Shown: in pieces, positions 47,505-57,073 of the stretch | Layout of the letters: every line of letters starts with the position of its first letter | How positions within the stretch are numbered: the first letter of the stretch is position 1 | Assembly (NCBI GenBank): GCA_011620555.1 | Contig: WOYY01000025.1 | Span: forward strand, 1-64,000 | Reading direction: 5' to 3' | DNA from: Anaerolineaceae bacterium | GTDB taxonomy: Bacteria > Chloroflexota > Anaerolineae > Anaerolineales > Anaerolineaceae | Length of the DNA stretch: 64,000 nt | Made by a program: the position numbers and the translations under genes | The notes under the pieces: model-generated | What the model was told of the DNA's origin: nothing | Databases searched by the model: none | Seen by the model: only the letters and a program-made list of their open reading frames with translations

Positions 47505-50027
47505 ATGACAGACAAGATCAAAACCCTCCTCAGCCGCTGGCGAACCCAGCCCACCATCGCAGAAAACGTGGTGGAATGGCGCATCCTCGCGCAAAAACCG
47601 GCTGACCTGAGGGATTACCCGCCCCAGCTCTCCCTGGAACTCAGGGCCTACCTCACTGACCGGGGAATCCCTTCCTTATACATCCATCAGGTCCTGGCCT
47701 ACGAAAAGGTCCAAAACGGCGAGAATATCGCCGTGATCTCCGGCACGGCCAGCGGTAAAACCTACTGTTACAACCTGCCGGTAGTAGACAGCCTGCTGAA
47801 GCACCCCGAGGGCAAAGCGCTGTACCTCTTTCCCACCAAAGCCCTGGCGCAGGACCAGCTCGCCGGCCTGCGGGAGATGCTGCACAGCCTCAACCGCCCG
47901 GACATCAACCGGGCCAATATCTACGACGGCGATACGCCGCAACATCTCCGCTCGCTTTACCGCCAGCAATCATCCATCATCCTCACCAACCCCGACATGC
48001 TCCACACCGGCATCCTGCCGCATCACACCAGCTGGAAGGACTTCTTCACCGCCCTGCGTTTTATCGTGATCGACGAGATGCACGCCTATCGCGGCGTCTT
48101 CGGCTCGCATGTCACCAATGTGATCCGCCGGCTCAAGCGGATCAGCCGCTTCTATGGTAGCCAGCCCCAGTTCATCCTGACCTCTGCCACAATCAGCAAC
48201 CCCCAGCAGCTCGCCGAAGGCCTGATCGAAAAACCCGTCAGCGTGATCGAACAGGACGGCTCGCCCCACGGCGAGCGCCATTTCCTGATCTACAACCCGC
48301 CCATCCTCGACAAAAAAACCGGCATCCGCCAAAGCTCGCTGCTGGAAGGGTCCATGCTGGCCGGTGAACTCCTGGCCGAGGATATCCAGACCATCGTCTT
48401 CGGCAAAACTCGGCGGAGCATCGAACTGATTCTGACCTATCTCCGCCAGCGGGACCCGAACGGCAATCCCAATGAGATTCGCGGCTACCGCAGCGGCTAC
48501 CTCCCCCGCGAAAGGCGCGCCATCGAAGAAGGCCTGCGTCGGGGCGAAGTGAAGGGCGTGGTAGCCACCTCGGCCCTCGAACTGGGGATCGACATCGGCG
48601 GGATGGATGCCGCGGTGCTGATTGGCTATCCCGGCAGCATCGCCGCCACCCGCCAGCAGGCCGGCCGGGCCGGGCGCAAGCTCGCGCCTTCCCTCTCCGT
48701 GCTGGTCGCTTCCCCCAACGCGATGGATCAATACCTGGCGCGGCATCCCGATTACTTCTTTGGCCGTTCACCCGAACGCGCCCTGATCGCGCCCAACAAT
48801 CTCCTGATCCTGCTCCAGCATATCCGCTGCGCGGCTTTTGAACTCCCCTTCCAGGTGACCGAAGGGTTCGGCGCAATCCCCGTGGAGGAGCTCCAGGCTT
48901 TCCTGGAGTTGCTGAGCAAGGGCGGCGAACTCCACCACCAGGCGGGCCGCTATTTCTGGATGGCCGACCAATACCCGGCAGCGGATATCTCCCTCCGCAA
49001 TGCCACGCCCGATCAGGTCAGCCTGATCCTCAAAGGCGAACACCGCCAGGAGACCATCGGTCAGGTGGACCTGGCCAGCGCCTACTGGATGGTGCACCCG
49101 GATGCGATCTACCTGCACGAAGGGACTTCCTACCTGGTGGAAAACCTGGACCTGGAAACCGGCGTGGCTTATTTGAAGCCCGCCTATGTGGACTATTACA
49201 CGCGGGCCAGCAAAGAGACCAAGGTCGAAGAGCAATCCCTGATCAAAACCGAACCCGTCACCGGCGCGCAGAAAAGCCTGGGCGAGATCCTCGTGACGAA
49301 CAAGGTCGTGGGCTACAAGCGGGTCCGCTGGTTCACCCACGAGAACCTGGGCAGCGGCAAGGTGGACCTCCCCCCCAGTTTTCTAAACACGGTCGGCTAT
49401 TGGATTTCAATTAATGAAGCGACCGTTGACCAGTTGAAGGATCAAATGGTATGGAACGCCGACCCGAACGATTACGGCCCGGATTGGGAGGATATCCGCC
49501 AAAAAGTGATGAACCGCGATGGCAATACCTGCCAGGTCTGCGGCGCATCGGGCAGTCAGCAGCCCCTGCATGTCCACCATATCCAGCCCTTCCGCAGTTT
49601 TGCCAGCCGGGAGACGGCCAACCAGCTGCAAAACCTGATCACCCTCTGCCCCACCTGCCACCACCTGGCGGAGACCCGCGTCCGGGTGCGCAGCGGCATG
49701 GCGGGGTTCAGCTATGTGCTCGCCAGCCTCGCTCCGCTTTTGATCATGTGCGATGGCGAGGATATTGACGTCCATTACGACCCCAACGCCACCCTGGGCG
49801 GCGGCCAGCCCACGGTGGTGCTGTTCGATAACATCCCCGGCGGCCTGGGGCTGAGCGAGACCCTCTATGACCTCCACCAGGACCTGCTGACCCAGGCCTA
49901 CGAAACCGTCGCCTATTGCGAATGCGAGGATGGCTGTCCCTCCTGCGTCGGCCCGGTGGGTGAAGAAAGCTCGGGCGGCAAGCCGGAAACACTGGCATTA
50001 TTGAAAGCGTTGATCGGTCATGCCTGA
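47505..50027 (+). CDS. MrfA/YprA-like DEAD/DEAH helicase with an internal HNH domain and DUF1998-type C-terminus
   Basis: ISGTASGKTYCYNLP, VIDEMHAYRGVFGSHV, QQAGRAGRK; HNH-like RDGNTCQVCGASGSQQPLHVHHIQPF...ANQLQNLITLCPTCHHLAE; CECEDGCPSCVGP. Confidence 0.92.
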   Translation: MTDKIKTLLSRWRTQPTIAENVVEWRILAQKPADLRDYPPQLSLELRAYLTDRGIPSLYIHQVLAYEKVQNGENIAVISGTASGKTYCYNLPVVDSLLKHPEGKALYLFPTKALAQDQLAGLREMLHSLNRPDINRANIYDGDTPQHLRSLYRQQSSIILTNPDMLHTGILPHHTSWKDFFTALRFIVIDEMHAYRGVFGSHVTNVIRRLKRISRFYGSQPQFILTSATISNPQQLAEGLIEKPVSVIEQDGSPHGERHFLIYNPPILDKKTGIRQSSLLEGSMLAGELLAEDIQTIVFGKTRRSIELILTYLRQRDPNGNPNEIRGYRSGYLPRERRAIEEGLRRGEVKGVVATSALELGIDIGGMDAAVLIGYPGSIAATRQQAGRAGRKLAPSLSVLVASPNAMDQYLARHPDYFFGRSPERALIAPNNLLILLQHIRCAAFELPFQVTEGFGAIPVEELQAFLELLSKGGELHHQAGRYFWMADQYPAADISLRNATPDQVSLILKGEHRQETIGQVDLASAYWMVHPDAIYLHEGTSYLVENLDLETGVAYLKPAYVDYYTRASKETKVEEQSLIKTEPVTGAQKSLGEILVTNKVVGYKRVRWFTHENLGSGKVDLPPSFLNTVGYWISINEATVDQLKDQMVWNADPNDYGPDWEDIRQKVMNRDGNTCQVCGASGSQQPLHVHHIQPFRSFASRETANQLQNLITLCPTCHHLAETRVRVRSGMAGFSYVLASLAPLLIMCDGEDIDVHYDPNATLGGGQPTVVLFDNIPGGLGLSETLYDLHQDLLTQAYETVAYCECEDGCPSCVGPVGEESSGGKPETLALLKALIGHA

Positions 50028-51264
50028 ATGGAAATCGCTGGAAGACCAACTGAGAGCGCTGGGCGTTCAAGTGGGGAAGGACAAGCCCCTCAAGGGCAAG
50101 CGCGCCCAAAAACACCCGATTGAAAAGGTGATTTCCGGCGGATATTGGGAAATGATCTATGGGGAAGTCTTCTGCCATGAAGAGGTCTACCCCTCCGACT
50201 ATATCCACGGCGCCAAGCCGCTCATGCCCAGCGACCCCATCGAAGTCCTCTGTCAATGGGCCGGAGCGCAGCAGCTCTCCCTCACAGACCTGCAAAGTTT
50301 CGTCTTTTTGGATACCGAGACCAGCGGACTGGCCGGCGGCACCGGCACCTATGCCTTTGAGGTCGGCGTAGGCCGCTTCACCGATCAGGGCTTCCGCCTG
50401 GCCCAGTTCTTCATGCGCCACCCCGGCGAAGAGCCAGCGTTGTTGGCCGGGCTGACGGCCTTCATGGACGGCATGCAAGCGGTGGTGACTTATAACGGCA
50501 AATCCTTCGATATCCCCCTGCTCAACACCCGCTACACCCTGATGGGCATGGATACCCCCTTCAAGTCCGTGGATCACTTTGACCTGCTGCCCCTGGCCCG
50601 CAGGCTCTGGAAGATCCGGTTGGAGAGCCGCACGCTGGGGAACGTGGAAAACCAGATCCTCGGCGTCGTGCGCGGCGGAGAAGAAGTGCCGGGTTATCTG
50701 ATCCCGCAGATGTATTTCGATTATTTGCGCACCCAGGATGCCCGCCCGCTGGCCGGGATCTTCTACCACAATGCCATTGACATCCTCAGCCTGGCGGGGT
50801 TATTCGGCCACATGGCCTTCCTGCTGGATGATCCCCACTCTGAGCGCATCCAGCACGGCGAGGACGTTGTGGCGCTGGCCCGGTTCTTTGAATTAATGGG
50901 GGAAATTCCCGAAGCGGAAGCGCTCTATCAAAAAGCGCTCTCCACAGACCTGCCGGAAGAGGTCTATTGGGATACCGTCCAGCGTTTCTCCTTCCTGCTC
51001 AAGAGGAAAGGAGAATGGCCCGCAGCGATCGCCCTTTGGGAGCCGGCCGCCGAAAACGGCGCTCTCTACGCCTTCGAGGAAATTGCCAAATATTACGAGC
51101 ACCAAATGGGGGACCTTGAAGAAGCTCATCGCTGGACCGTTGGGGCATTGACCGTCCTCAACGGACAGCATTTCCCCGCCTATGAATACCATTCCTGGCA
51201 GGAGAAACTGACCCACCGTCTGGAACGTCTGGAACGGCGTTTGGGCCGGGAAGATGGCGAATAA
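50020..51264 (+). CDS. ribonuclease H-like exonuclease, MrfB/YprB-like
   Basis: FVFLDTETSGLAGGTGTYAFEVGVG, VTYNGKSFDIPLLNTRY, YHNAIDILSLAGLFGH; 8-nt overlap with the helicase. Confidence 0.88.
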   Translation: MPEWKSLEDQLRALGVQVGKDKPLKGKRAQKHPIEKVISGGYWEMIYGEVFCHEEVYPSDYIHGAKPLMPSDPIEVLCQWAGAQQLSLTDLQSFVFLDTETSGLAGGTGTYAFEVGVGRFTDQGFRLAQFFMRHPGEEPALLAGLTAFMDGMQAVVTYNGKSFDIPLLNTRYTLMGMDTPFKSVDHFDLLPLARRLWKIRLESRTLGNVENQILGVVRGGEEVPGYLIPQMYFDYLRTQDARPLAGIFYHNAIDILSLAGLFGHMAFLLDDPHSERIQHGEDVVALARFFELMGEIPEAEALYQKALSTDLPEEVYWDTVQRFSFLLKRKGEWPAAIALWEPAAENGALYAFEEIAKYYEHQMGDLEEAHRWTVGALTVLNGQHFPAYEYHSWQEKLTHRLERLERRLGREDGE

Positions 51265-51379
51265 CCTTGCCATCCGACCGGTTTTCCTATATTATTAAGC
51301 GCTCTTGTAAAATGGTATAATCGTGCTATGAACCAGGTAGAAAACTAATAATTCCTGGTTGATGAAGGAGAATTTTTTT

Positions 51380-52135
51380 ATGTCAGGACATTCGCATTGG
51401 GCGACTATTAAACGTAAGAAAGGTGCAGCCGATGCTAAGAAGGGCAAGGTTTTTACCCGGCTGGCTCGTGAAATCGTGATCGCTGCCCGCGAGGGCGGCG
51501 GCGACCCCAGCATGAACGTTCGGCTTGGCCTGGCCATGGATAAGGCCAAAGCAGCCAACATGCCGAAAGACAGCATTGAACGCGCCATCAAACGCGGCAC
51601 GGGTGACGACAAAGAAGGCGAAGCTTTTGAGGAAATCCTCTATGAAGGGTATGTCGCCAATGGCGTGGCGCTGATGATCGAATGCGTCACCGAAAACCGC
51701 AACCGGACGGTTGCTGAAATCCGTCACGTCCTTTCCCGTTCAGGCGGCGGCCTGGGCGACCCCGGCTCCGTGAGCTGGCAATTTGACCGGGTGACCTATT
51801 TCTCAATCCCCGTTGAAAGCGCTGATTTTGATACCATCTTTGAACTGGCTGTGGAAGCCGGCGCGGATGATGTCCGCGAAGATGAAGGGTTCATCGAAGT
51901 GATCGGCGCGCCTTCCAGCTTCCAGGCCATTGCCGACCAATTCAGCAAAGCCAACATCGTCCCGGACGAATCCGGCATTCGCTATATGCCCAAGCAGGAG
52001 ATCAGCCTGGACACCGAGCAGACCCTCAAGGTCATGAAAACCATTGACAACCTTGAAGAGCTGGATGACGTCCAGAATATCTATTCTAATCTTGAAATTT
52101 CCGACGAAGCCGTCCAGGCCATGGAGGGCGACTAA
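51380..52135 (+). CDS. YebC/PmpR family regulator
   Basis: MSGHSHWATIKRKKGAADAKKGKVFTRLAREI. Confidence 0.97.
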   Translation: MSGHSHWATIKRKKGAADAKKGKVFTRLAREIVIAAREGGGDPSMNVRLGLAMDKAKAANMPKDSIERAIKRGTGDDKEGEAFEEILYEGYVANGVALMIECVTENRNRTVAEIRHVLSRSGGGLGDPGSVSWQFDRVTYFSIPVESADFDTIFELAVEAGADDVREDEGFIEVIGAPSSFQAIADQFSKANIVPDESGIRYMPKQEISLDTEQTLKVMKTIDNLEELDDVQNIYSNLEISDEAVQAMEGD

Positions 52136-52142
52136 TCCGGAC

Positions 52143-52640
52143 ATGCTGGTCCTCGGTATTGACCCCGGCATTGCGATCACGGGATATGGTTTGGTGCGGA
52201 CCGACCCGCGCAAGGATTATGAATGCCTGACTTATGGGGTCATCACGACCGAAGCCGGCCTTTCAGATGCCGAACGGCTGAACATCCTGTTCAATGAATT
52301 AACGCAATTGATCTTTCTCCACCAGCCTGATACCAGCGCGGTGGAGAAGTTGTTTTTCCAGAAGAACGTCAAAACGGCCATCTCTGTCGGCCAGGCGCGG
52401 GGCGTGGCGATGCTCACGCTCGCCCAGGCTCACCTGCCCATCGCGGAATACACGCCGAACGAGGTGAAACAAACCGTCTGCGGCTATGGCAGCGCAGGGA
52501 AAAGCCAGGTGCAGCGCATGGTCCAGGCCCTGCTGGGGCTGCCTGAAATCCCCAAACCAGATGATGCCGCCGACGCCCTGGCCGTGGCGATCTGCCACAT
52601 CCATCACCCATCCTCCCCACCCGCCGGGATGGAGAATTGA
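52143..52640 (+). CDS. ruvC: Holliday junction resolvase RuvC
   Basis: MLVLGIDPGIAITGYG, AVEKLFFQKNVKTAISVGQARGVAML, DDAADALAVAICH. Confidence 0.96.
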   Translation: MLVLGIDPGIAITGYGLVRTDPRKDYECLTYGVITTEAGLSDAERLNILFNELTQLIFLHQPDTSAVEKLFFQKNVKTAISVGQARGVAMLTLAQAHLPIAEYTPNEVKQTVCGYGSAGKSQVQRMVQALLGLPEIPKPDDAADALAVAICHIHHPSSPPAGMEN

Positions 52641-52648
52641 TCCCAGCT

Positions 52649-53458
52649 ATGATCACCAGTTTTGCCAACGCCACGATAAAAGTCATCCGGAAGCTCGAAC
52701 AGAAGAAGTACCGCCAGCAGAGCGGCCTCTTCTTTATCGAGGGCCTGCGGACGGTGGGCGAAGCGGTCCAGACCGGCGCGCCGATCAAAGCGCTGGTGAC
52801 CGCGCCGGACCTGCTGGTCAGCGAATTTGGCCTGAGCCTGCTGGACGACCCCCATCTGAAGGACGTGGAGCGGATTGAGGTGAGCGCGGAGATCTATGAA
52901 AAGCTGGCCCATAAGGAAGGCCCCCAGGGAATCGGCGCGATCGTCAGGCAAAGCTGGCGGGACCTCGCCAGCCTTCAGGCCGCCCCCGATGATCTGTGGG
53001 TTGCGCTGGATTCCGTCGCCGACCCCGGCAACCTCGGGACGATCATGCGCACGGCGGATTCCGTCGGCGCCCGGGGGATCATCCTGCTGGGCAACGCTAC
53101 CGATCCCTATGACCCGACCGCAGTCAAGGCCAGTATGGGCGCGATTTTTTCCCTGCAACTGATCAGTACCGCCTGGAAAGACTTAAAAGCCTGGCAGCAA
53201 AACCAGCAGGCCACGCTGGTGGGCACCTCCGACCACGGCGCGACCGATTACCAGCAGATCCGCTATTCCCGACCGCTGGTCCTGCTGATGGGCAGCGAAC
53301 GTCATGGCCTATCCGAGGCGATGATCGCCGGATGCGACCATCTGGCCCGGATCCCGATGGCCGGACGGAGCGATTCGCTCAACCTGGCTGTGGCTACAGC
53401 CGTGATGCTCTATGAGATCTACAATCAATCCCGGAATCCGGTTAAAATAGAACCATGA
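52649..53458 (+). CDS. TrmH/SpoU family RNA 2'-O-methyltransferase
   Basis: GLFFIEGLRTVGEA, ALDSVADPGNLGTIMRTADSVGARGIIL, LVLLMGSERHGLS, RIPMAGRSDSLNLAVATAVMLYEI. Confidence 0.95.
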   Translation: MITSFANATIKVIRKLEQKKYRQQSGLFFIEGLRTVGEAVQTGAPIKALVTAPDLLVSEFGLSLLDDPHLKDVERIEVSAEIYEKLAHKEGPQGIGAIVRQSWRDLASLQAAPDDLWVALDSVADPGNLGTIMRTADSVGARGIILLGNATDPYDPTAVKASMGAIFSLQLISTAWKDLKAWQQNQQATLVGTSDHGATDYQQIRYSRPLVLLMGSERHGLSEAMIAGCDHLARIPMAGRSDSLNLAVATAVMLYEIYNQSRNPVKIEP

Positions 53459-54030
53459 TCGCTTCAATCCAGGGAGAAATCACGCAAATCCTAAATAACC
53501 AGGTTGTCGTCAACCTCGACGGACTGGGGCTGTTGGTCAACGTCACCGAAGCCGCCTGCCTGAACTGCCATCTTGGGATGCAGCAGTCCTTCCACACCTA
53601 TCTCGTCGTGCGGGAAGACCAACTGGCCCTTTACGGCTTTGCGACGGCGGAAGAGCGGGACCTTTTTGTCCACCTGATTGGGGTGGCCGGGATCGGGCCG
53701 AAGACCGGTCTGGCAGCGCTTTCCGCCCTTTCGCCGGAAACGGTACGCCGGGCGATCACCTCGGAACAGCCGGAAATCTTCGCCCGCGTGCCGGGCATCG
53801 GCAAGAAAACCGCCCAGAAGATCATCCTCGACCTGCAGGGCAAGATCCAGCCTTTGGAGCCATTTGAAGCCGCCAGCCGCCTGGACGATGTGGACACCGA
53901 AGTGCTGGAAGCCCTCACCGCCCTGGGTTATTCCGTGGTGGAAGCCCAGGCCGCACTCCAATCCATCGGGCGCGAAGAAAATCCGGATGTCGAAGAACGC
54001 CTGCGCAGGGCCTTGCAATACTTCAGCTAA
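53455..54030 (+). CDS. ruvA: Holliday junction helicase subunit RuvA
   Basis: MIASIQGEITQILNNQVVVNLDGLGLLVNV; GVAGIGPKTGLAALSALSPETVRRAI; VPGIGKKTAQKIILDL. Confidence 0.96.
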   Translation: MIASIQGEITQILNNQVVVNLDGLGLLVNVTEAACLNCHLGMQQSFHTYLVVREDQLALYGFATAEERDLFVHLIGVAGIGPKTGLAALSALSPETVRRAITSEQPEIFARVPGIGKKTAQKIILDLQGKIQPLEPFEAASRLDDVDTEVLEALTALGYSVVEAQAALQSIGREENPDVEERLRRALQYFS

Positions 54031-54119
54031 AATGGGGTAAAATTCTCAAATCTTTGGCATTATCCTTATTTCCTATTTATCCAAGAAGTCGAAACCCGAA
54101 AAGTGCCTGAAGCCTAAGA

Positions 54120-54176
54120 TGTAACGACCTGGGTCTGCGCCGGAGACAGGTTGGTCCGTTCTTTTGTGTTTTAATG
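54120..54176 (+). terminator. terminator after ruvA
   Basis: AACGACCTGGGTCTGCGCCGGAGACAGGTTGGTCCGTT nested stem then CTTTTGTGTTTT. Confidence 0.55.
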
Positions 54177-54283
54177 CTATGTCTAGGTATTAAGTTAAAA
54201 TTTGAGTGGATTTCTTGTTCAGATTATAATCCGGCCTGGGTAAAATAAGGCCGTTATCAACAACAAAGACTTTTGGAGCGATT

Positions 54284-57067
54284 TTGGCAAAAACAGTTCA
54301 GGGCAAGACCTATCAATGGCGCTTAGGCGATGCACCCATCGGCAGCGGCGATGCCGGTGAGGTCTATGCCGTCGCGTGTGTGGGCCAGCCTGAACTGTCG
54401 GGCGTCCTAAAACGGCCGGCCCATATCGCCACCGGCGGCACCATCCAGCGTCAGGCCGGTCAGATCGCCCAGGAGGGGCTGGCGCTCGCCCAGCTCGAAG
54501 GCCTGCCAGCCTGCAAAGCCCATCCCCCCCTGATCCTGGATGAGGCCCCGGCGTTCACCCAGGGCACTGCCAATTACTTCATCGTCAGCGAGACGGCCCC
54601 AGGCGAGGATATGGCAACCATGCTGGCGCGCACCCGCCTGGAAGGCATCCCCTTCCCCCGCCGGGTGATCCTGACGGTGCTGGACGCCCTCTTTGACCTC
54701 TTTGCCCGGGCGCACCGGATCGGGGTGCTCTGGAATGACGTCAAGCTCGAACACATCTATTGGGATAACGCCACCGGCGGCGTGGCTGTGATCGACTGGG
54801 GCAACGCCCAGTTCCTCGCAGAACCCAACGGTCAGCGTCGGGCGCTCCCCCGCTGGGAGGACTACCGCCAGATGGTTGATACGCTGGGCGGCTTCCTGCA
54901 GCAATCCGCGCCGGAACTTTATGAAGACCTGGGCTGGTCGGAGTTTCAGGGCGCGGAGCTGGACCTGCCGCAGATCTCCGTCCTGGCGCGCCGGATTGAT
55001 TACCAGCACGAGGTGATCGCCCTGCAGGTGATGGAATATCAAGCGCTCATCCGGGTCGTGCTGAACAGCGACCCCAGCCTTGAGGGTCTCCAAAAAATCC
55101 AGAGCTACCAAAAGACCCTGCTCCGGATCGGCGCGCCCTGGGAAGCCCCGGCCGTGCTCGACTATGGCCGGCGGCTTGTGGAACAGGCGCTGGACCAGGG
55201 CGATTCGCAGGACGCCATCCGGGCCACCACGATCATTTGGGACCTCTTCGGCGAGACGCTGGACCTCTCCTGGCATCTTTTGCGGGAAGTCTTCCGCAAC
55301 CCAGAGCTCCTCAGCCATGCCGAAATGGAGGCGGTGGTTCGGTCGATACTGCACGAAAATTGGGCCCAGACCCTCTGGCATCTGGCCATAATCGCCCAGG
55401 AAACCGGTCCATCCGGCTGGTGGGAGCAATTGGTCCCGGTCATCCGGCAGAAAGCCCTTGGCTCCACCACGCCCCTCCCCCTGCAAATGGCCTATTCTCT
55501 TCTGGATTGGACCCAGTCCGGCCCCTCGATCGACCCGGTGGCCAGCGCCGATCTGCACAGCACAATTGACCATTGGCGTTCAAAAGGCGCGGATTTTAAG
55601 GACAGCCCCTTTGAATATGCCCTGTTGGAAATGGCCCGCGGCCAAAACGACCTACCCCGGCGGCTTCGCACGGAGTTGAGATCCGGGTTCGCCGCAGGCG
55701 AAGATGCGATCCGGAACCTGCTGCAGGCCTGGGTGAACATGGATTGGGAAGAACTCCCCAAGGCTTTTCGCCAGGTCATCGCCTGGGACCCTGACCGCTG
55801 GGGTGTGCTCACTTCAGCCGAGGCCGTGCTTAAATTCCAGGCCTGGCTGGACCGCCTATATTCCGGTCCGGCAGATCCGCGCAACGCCGCCGATTTCCTC
55901 GCGGGCCTGATGGAAGAACGTCTGCCGCTGGAACGCCTGCTGGGCAATCCCCCCTGGCTCCAGGCCCTGCTGGAACTGCTGGCTCGAATCCGGGCCGGGG
56001 AGTACCTCGCCGATCTCCAGGCGGGGATCCAAACCTGGTGCCCCTGGCTCTCGGGTTACGAGACGATCTACGATACGCAGCCAAAGTTGGCCGCTCCCAA
56101 TGCGGAATCGATCGAAAAAGTGCTGGCCCATTTCAGCCAGCATCTCAAGAATTGGTCCGATCTGGATAACGGGCTGGAAAGCGTCAGGGCCATTGCCCCT
56201 GCTTTTTACCCAGCCTGCCGGCGGCTCGCCGATGGCTTCCAGACCGTTTTCCACCTCAACGCCGACCCGGATGAGATCAAAGGCGATTGTGCAGCAGCGG
56301 ACCACCCCGCCCTGGCGGAGGGCTGCGCCGTCCTCCAGGCCCTGATCGGCTGGCGGGAAGCGCTCAGGGGGCAGGATTACGACCTGGCCCTTGAGGCGCT
56401 CAGCAGCGAGTCCCACCCCGGCTGGCGGATTTTGGAACACGCCCAGACGGTGACCCGGGATTGGATCACAGCTGTTCAGCCCTGCCTGGATGCCATCTCC
56501 GCCCAGAAGGCCCAGGTCTGCCCTGGCAAGCAACCAGATTTGCAGGCCGTGCAGGATAGCTTGGCCGCAATGATCCACCAATGGGACCGGGTTTACACCA
56601 CCCGGCCGCACCAATCCCTGCTCGAATCCCTTGAGGCGGAAAGCGACACGCTGCAAAAAAGCTTCTACGCCTGGCGGAATGGACTGGACCACGACCCGGA
56701 CCCGATCACCCATTTGCTTTACCACAACAACCTGGAGCAGATCCGCGCCATCTCAGACACCTTCCTGAAATTGGCCCAGCGCACCCGCCAAGCCAGGTTG
56801 AGCCACAGCAATCTGGAAGGGGATGACACCCTGCCCTATGCCAAACAGGTCCAGGCGGGCGAAAGCCTGCTGGATCACCTCGCAGCCATCGAAGAACTTC
56901 TGGTTCCGGATGAAACAGCCCGCCGCTTCCCGACCTGGCAATCCACTTTTCACGCCATCACCAGCCTGCATGCCCTGGCGGAACAGCGGGAGGCCATCCT
57001 CGAAATGGATAATACGCACCCGCTCTATGCCTGGCTAATACAATCCACCCTTGCACGGGATATCTAA
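54284..57067 (+). CDS. large protein with divergent protein-kinase-like N-terminal domain
   Basis: Gly-rich IGSGDAGEVYAV, GVLKRP, catalytic-loop-like LWNDVKLEHIYWDNATGGVAVIDWGNAQ; TTG start. Confidence 0.75.
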   Translation: MAKTVQGKTYQWRLGDAPIGSGDAGEVYAVACVGQPELSGVLKRPAHIATGGTIQRQAGQIAQEGLALAQLEGLPACKAHPPLILDEAPAFTQGTANYFIVSETAPGEDMATMLARTRLEGIPFPRRVILTVLDALFDLFARAHRIGVLWNDVKLEHIYWDNATGGVAVIDWGNAQFLAEPNGQRRALPRWEDYRQMVDTLGGFLQQSAPELYEDLGWSEFQGAELDLPQISVLARRIDYQHEVIALQVMEYQALIRVVLNSDPSLEGLQKIQSYQKTLLRIGAPWEAPAVLDYGRRLVEQALDQGDSQDAIRATTIIWDLFGETLDLSWHLLREVFRNPELLSHAEMEAVVRSILHENWAQTLWHLAIIAQETGPSGWWEQLVPVIRQKALGSTTPLPLQMAYSLLDWTQSGPSIDPVASADLHSTIDHWRSKGADFKDSPFEYALLEMARGQNDLPRRLRTELRSGFAAGEDAIRNLLQAWVNMDWEELPKAFRQVIAWDPDRWGVLTSAEAVLKFQAWLDRLYSGPADPRNAADFLAGLMEERLPLERLLGNPPWLQALLELLARIRAGEYLADLQAGIQTWCPWLSGYETIYDTQPKLAAPNAESIEKVLAHFSQHLKNWSDLDNGLESVRAIAPAFYPACRRLADGFQTVFHLNADPDEIKGDCAAADHPALAEGCAVLQALIGWREALRGQDYDLALEALSSESHPGWRILEHAQTVTRDWITAVQPCLDAISAQKAQVCPGKQPDLQAVQDSLAAMIHQWDRVYTTRPHQSLLESLEAESDTLQKSFYAWRNGLDHDPDPITHLLYHNNLEQIRAISDTFLKLAQRTRQARLSHSNLEGDDTLPYAKQVQAGESLLDHLAAIEELLVPDETARRFPTWQSTFHAITSLHALAEQREAILEMDNTHPLYAWLIQSTLARDI

Positions 57068-57073
57068 AAACTA

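Noticed and set aside
54407-55573. 388-aa minus-strand ORF opposite the kinase-like gene
   Set aside because: Shadow ORF; composition is low-complexity and the plus strand has kinase-like motifs and SD/operon context.
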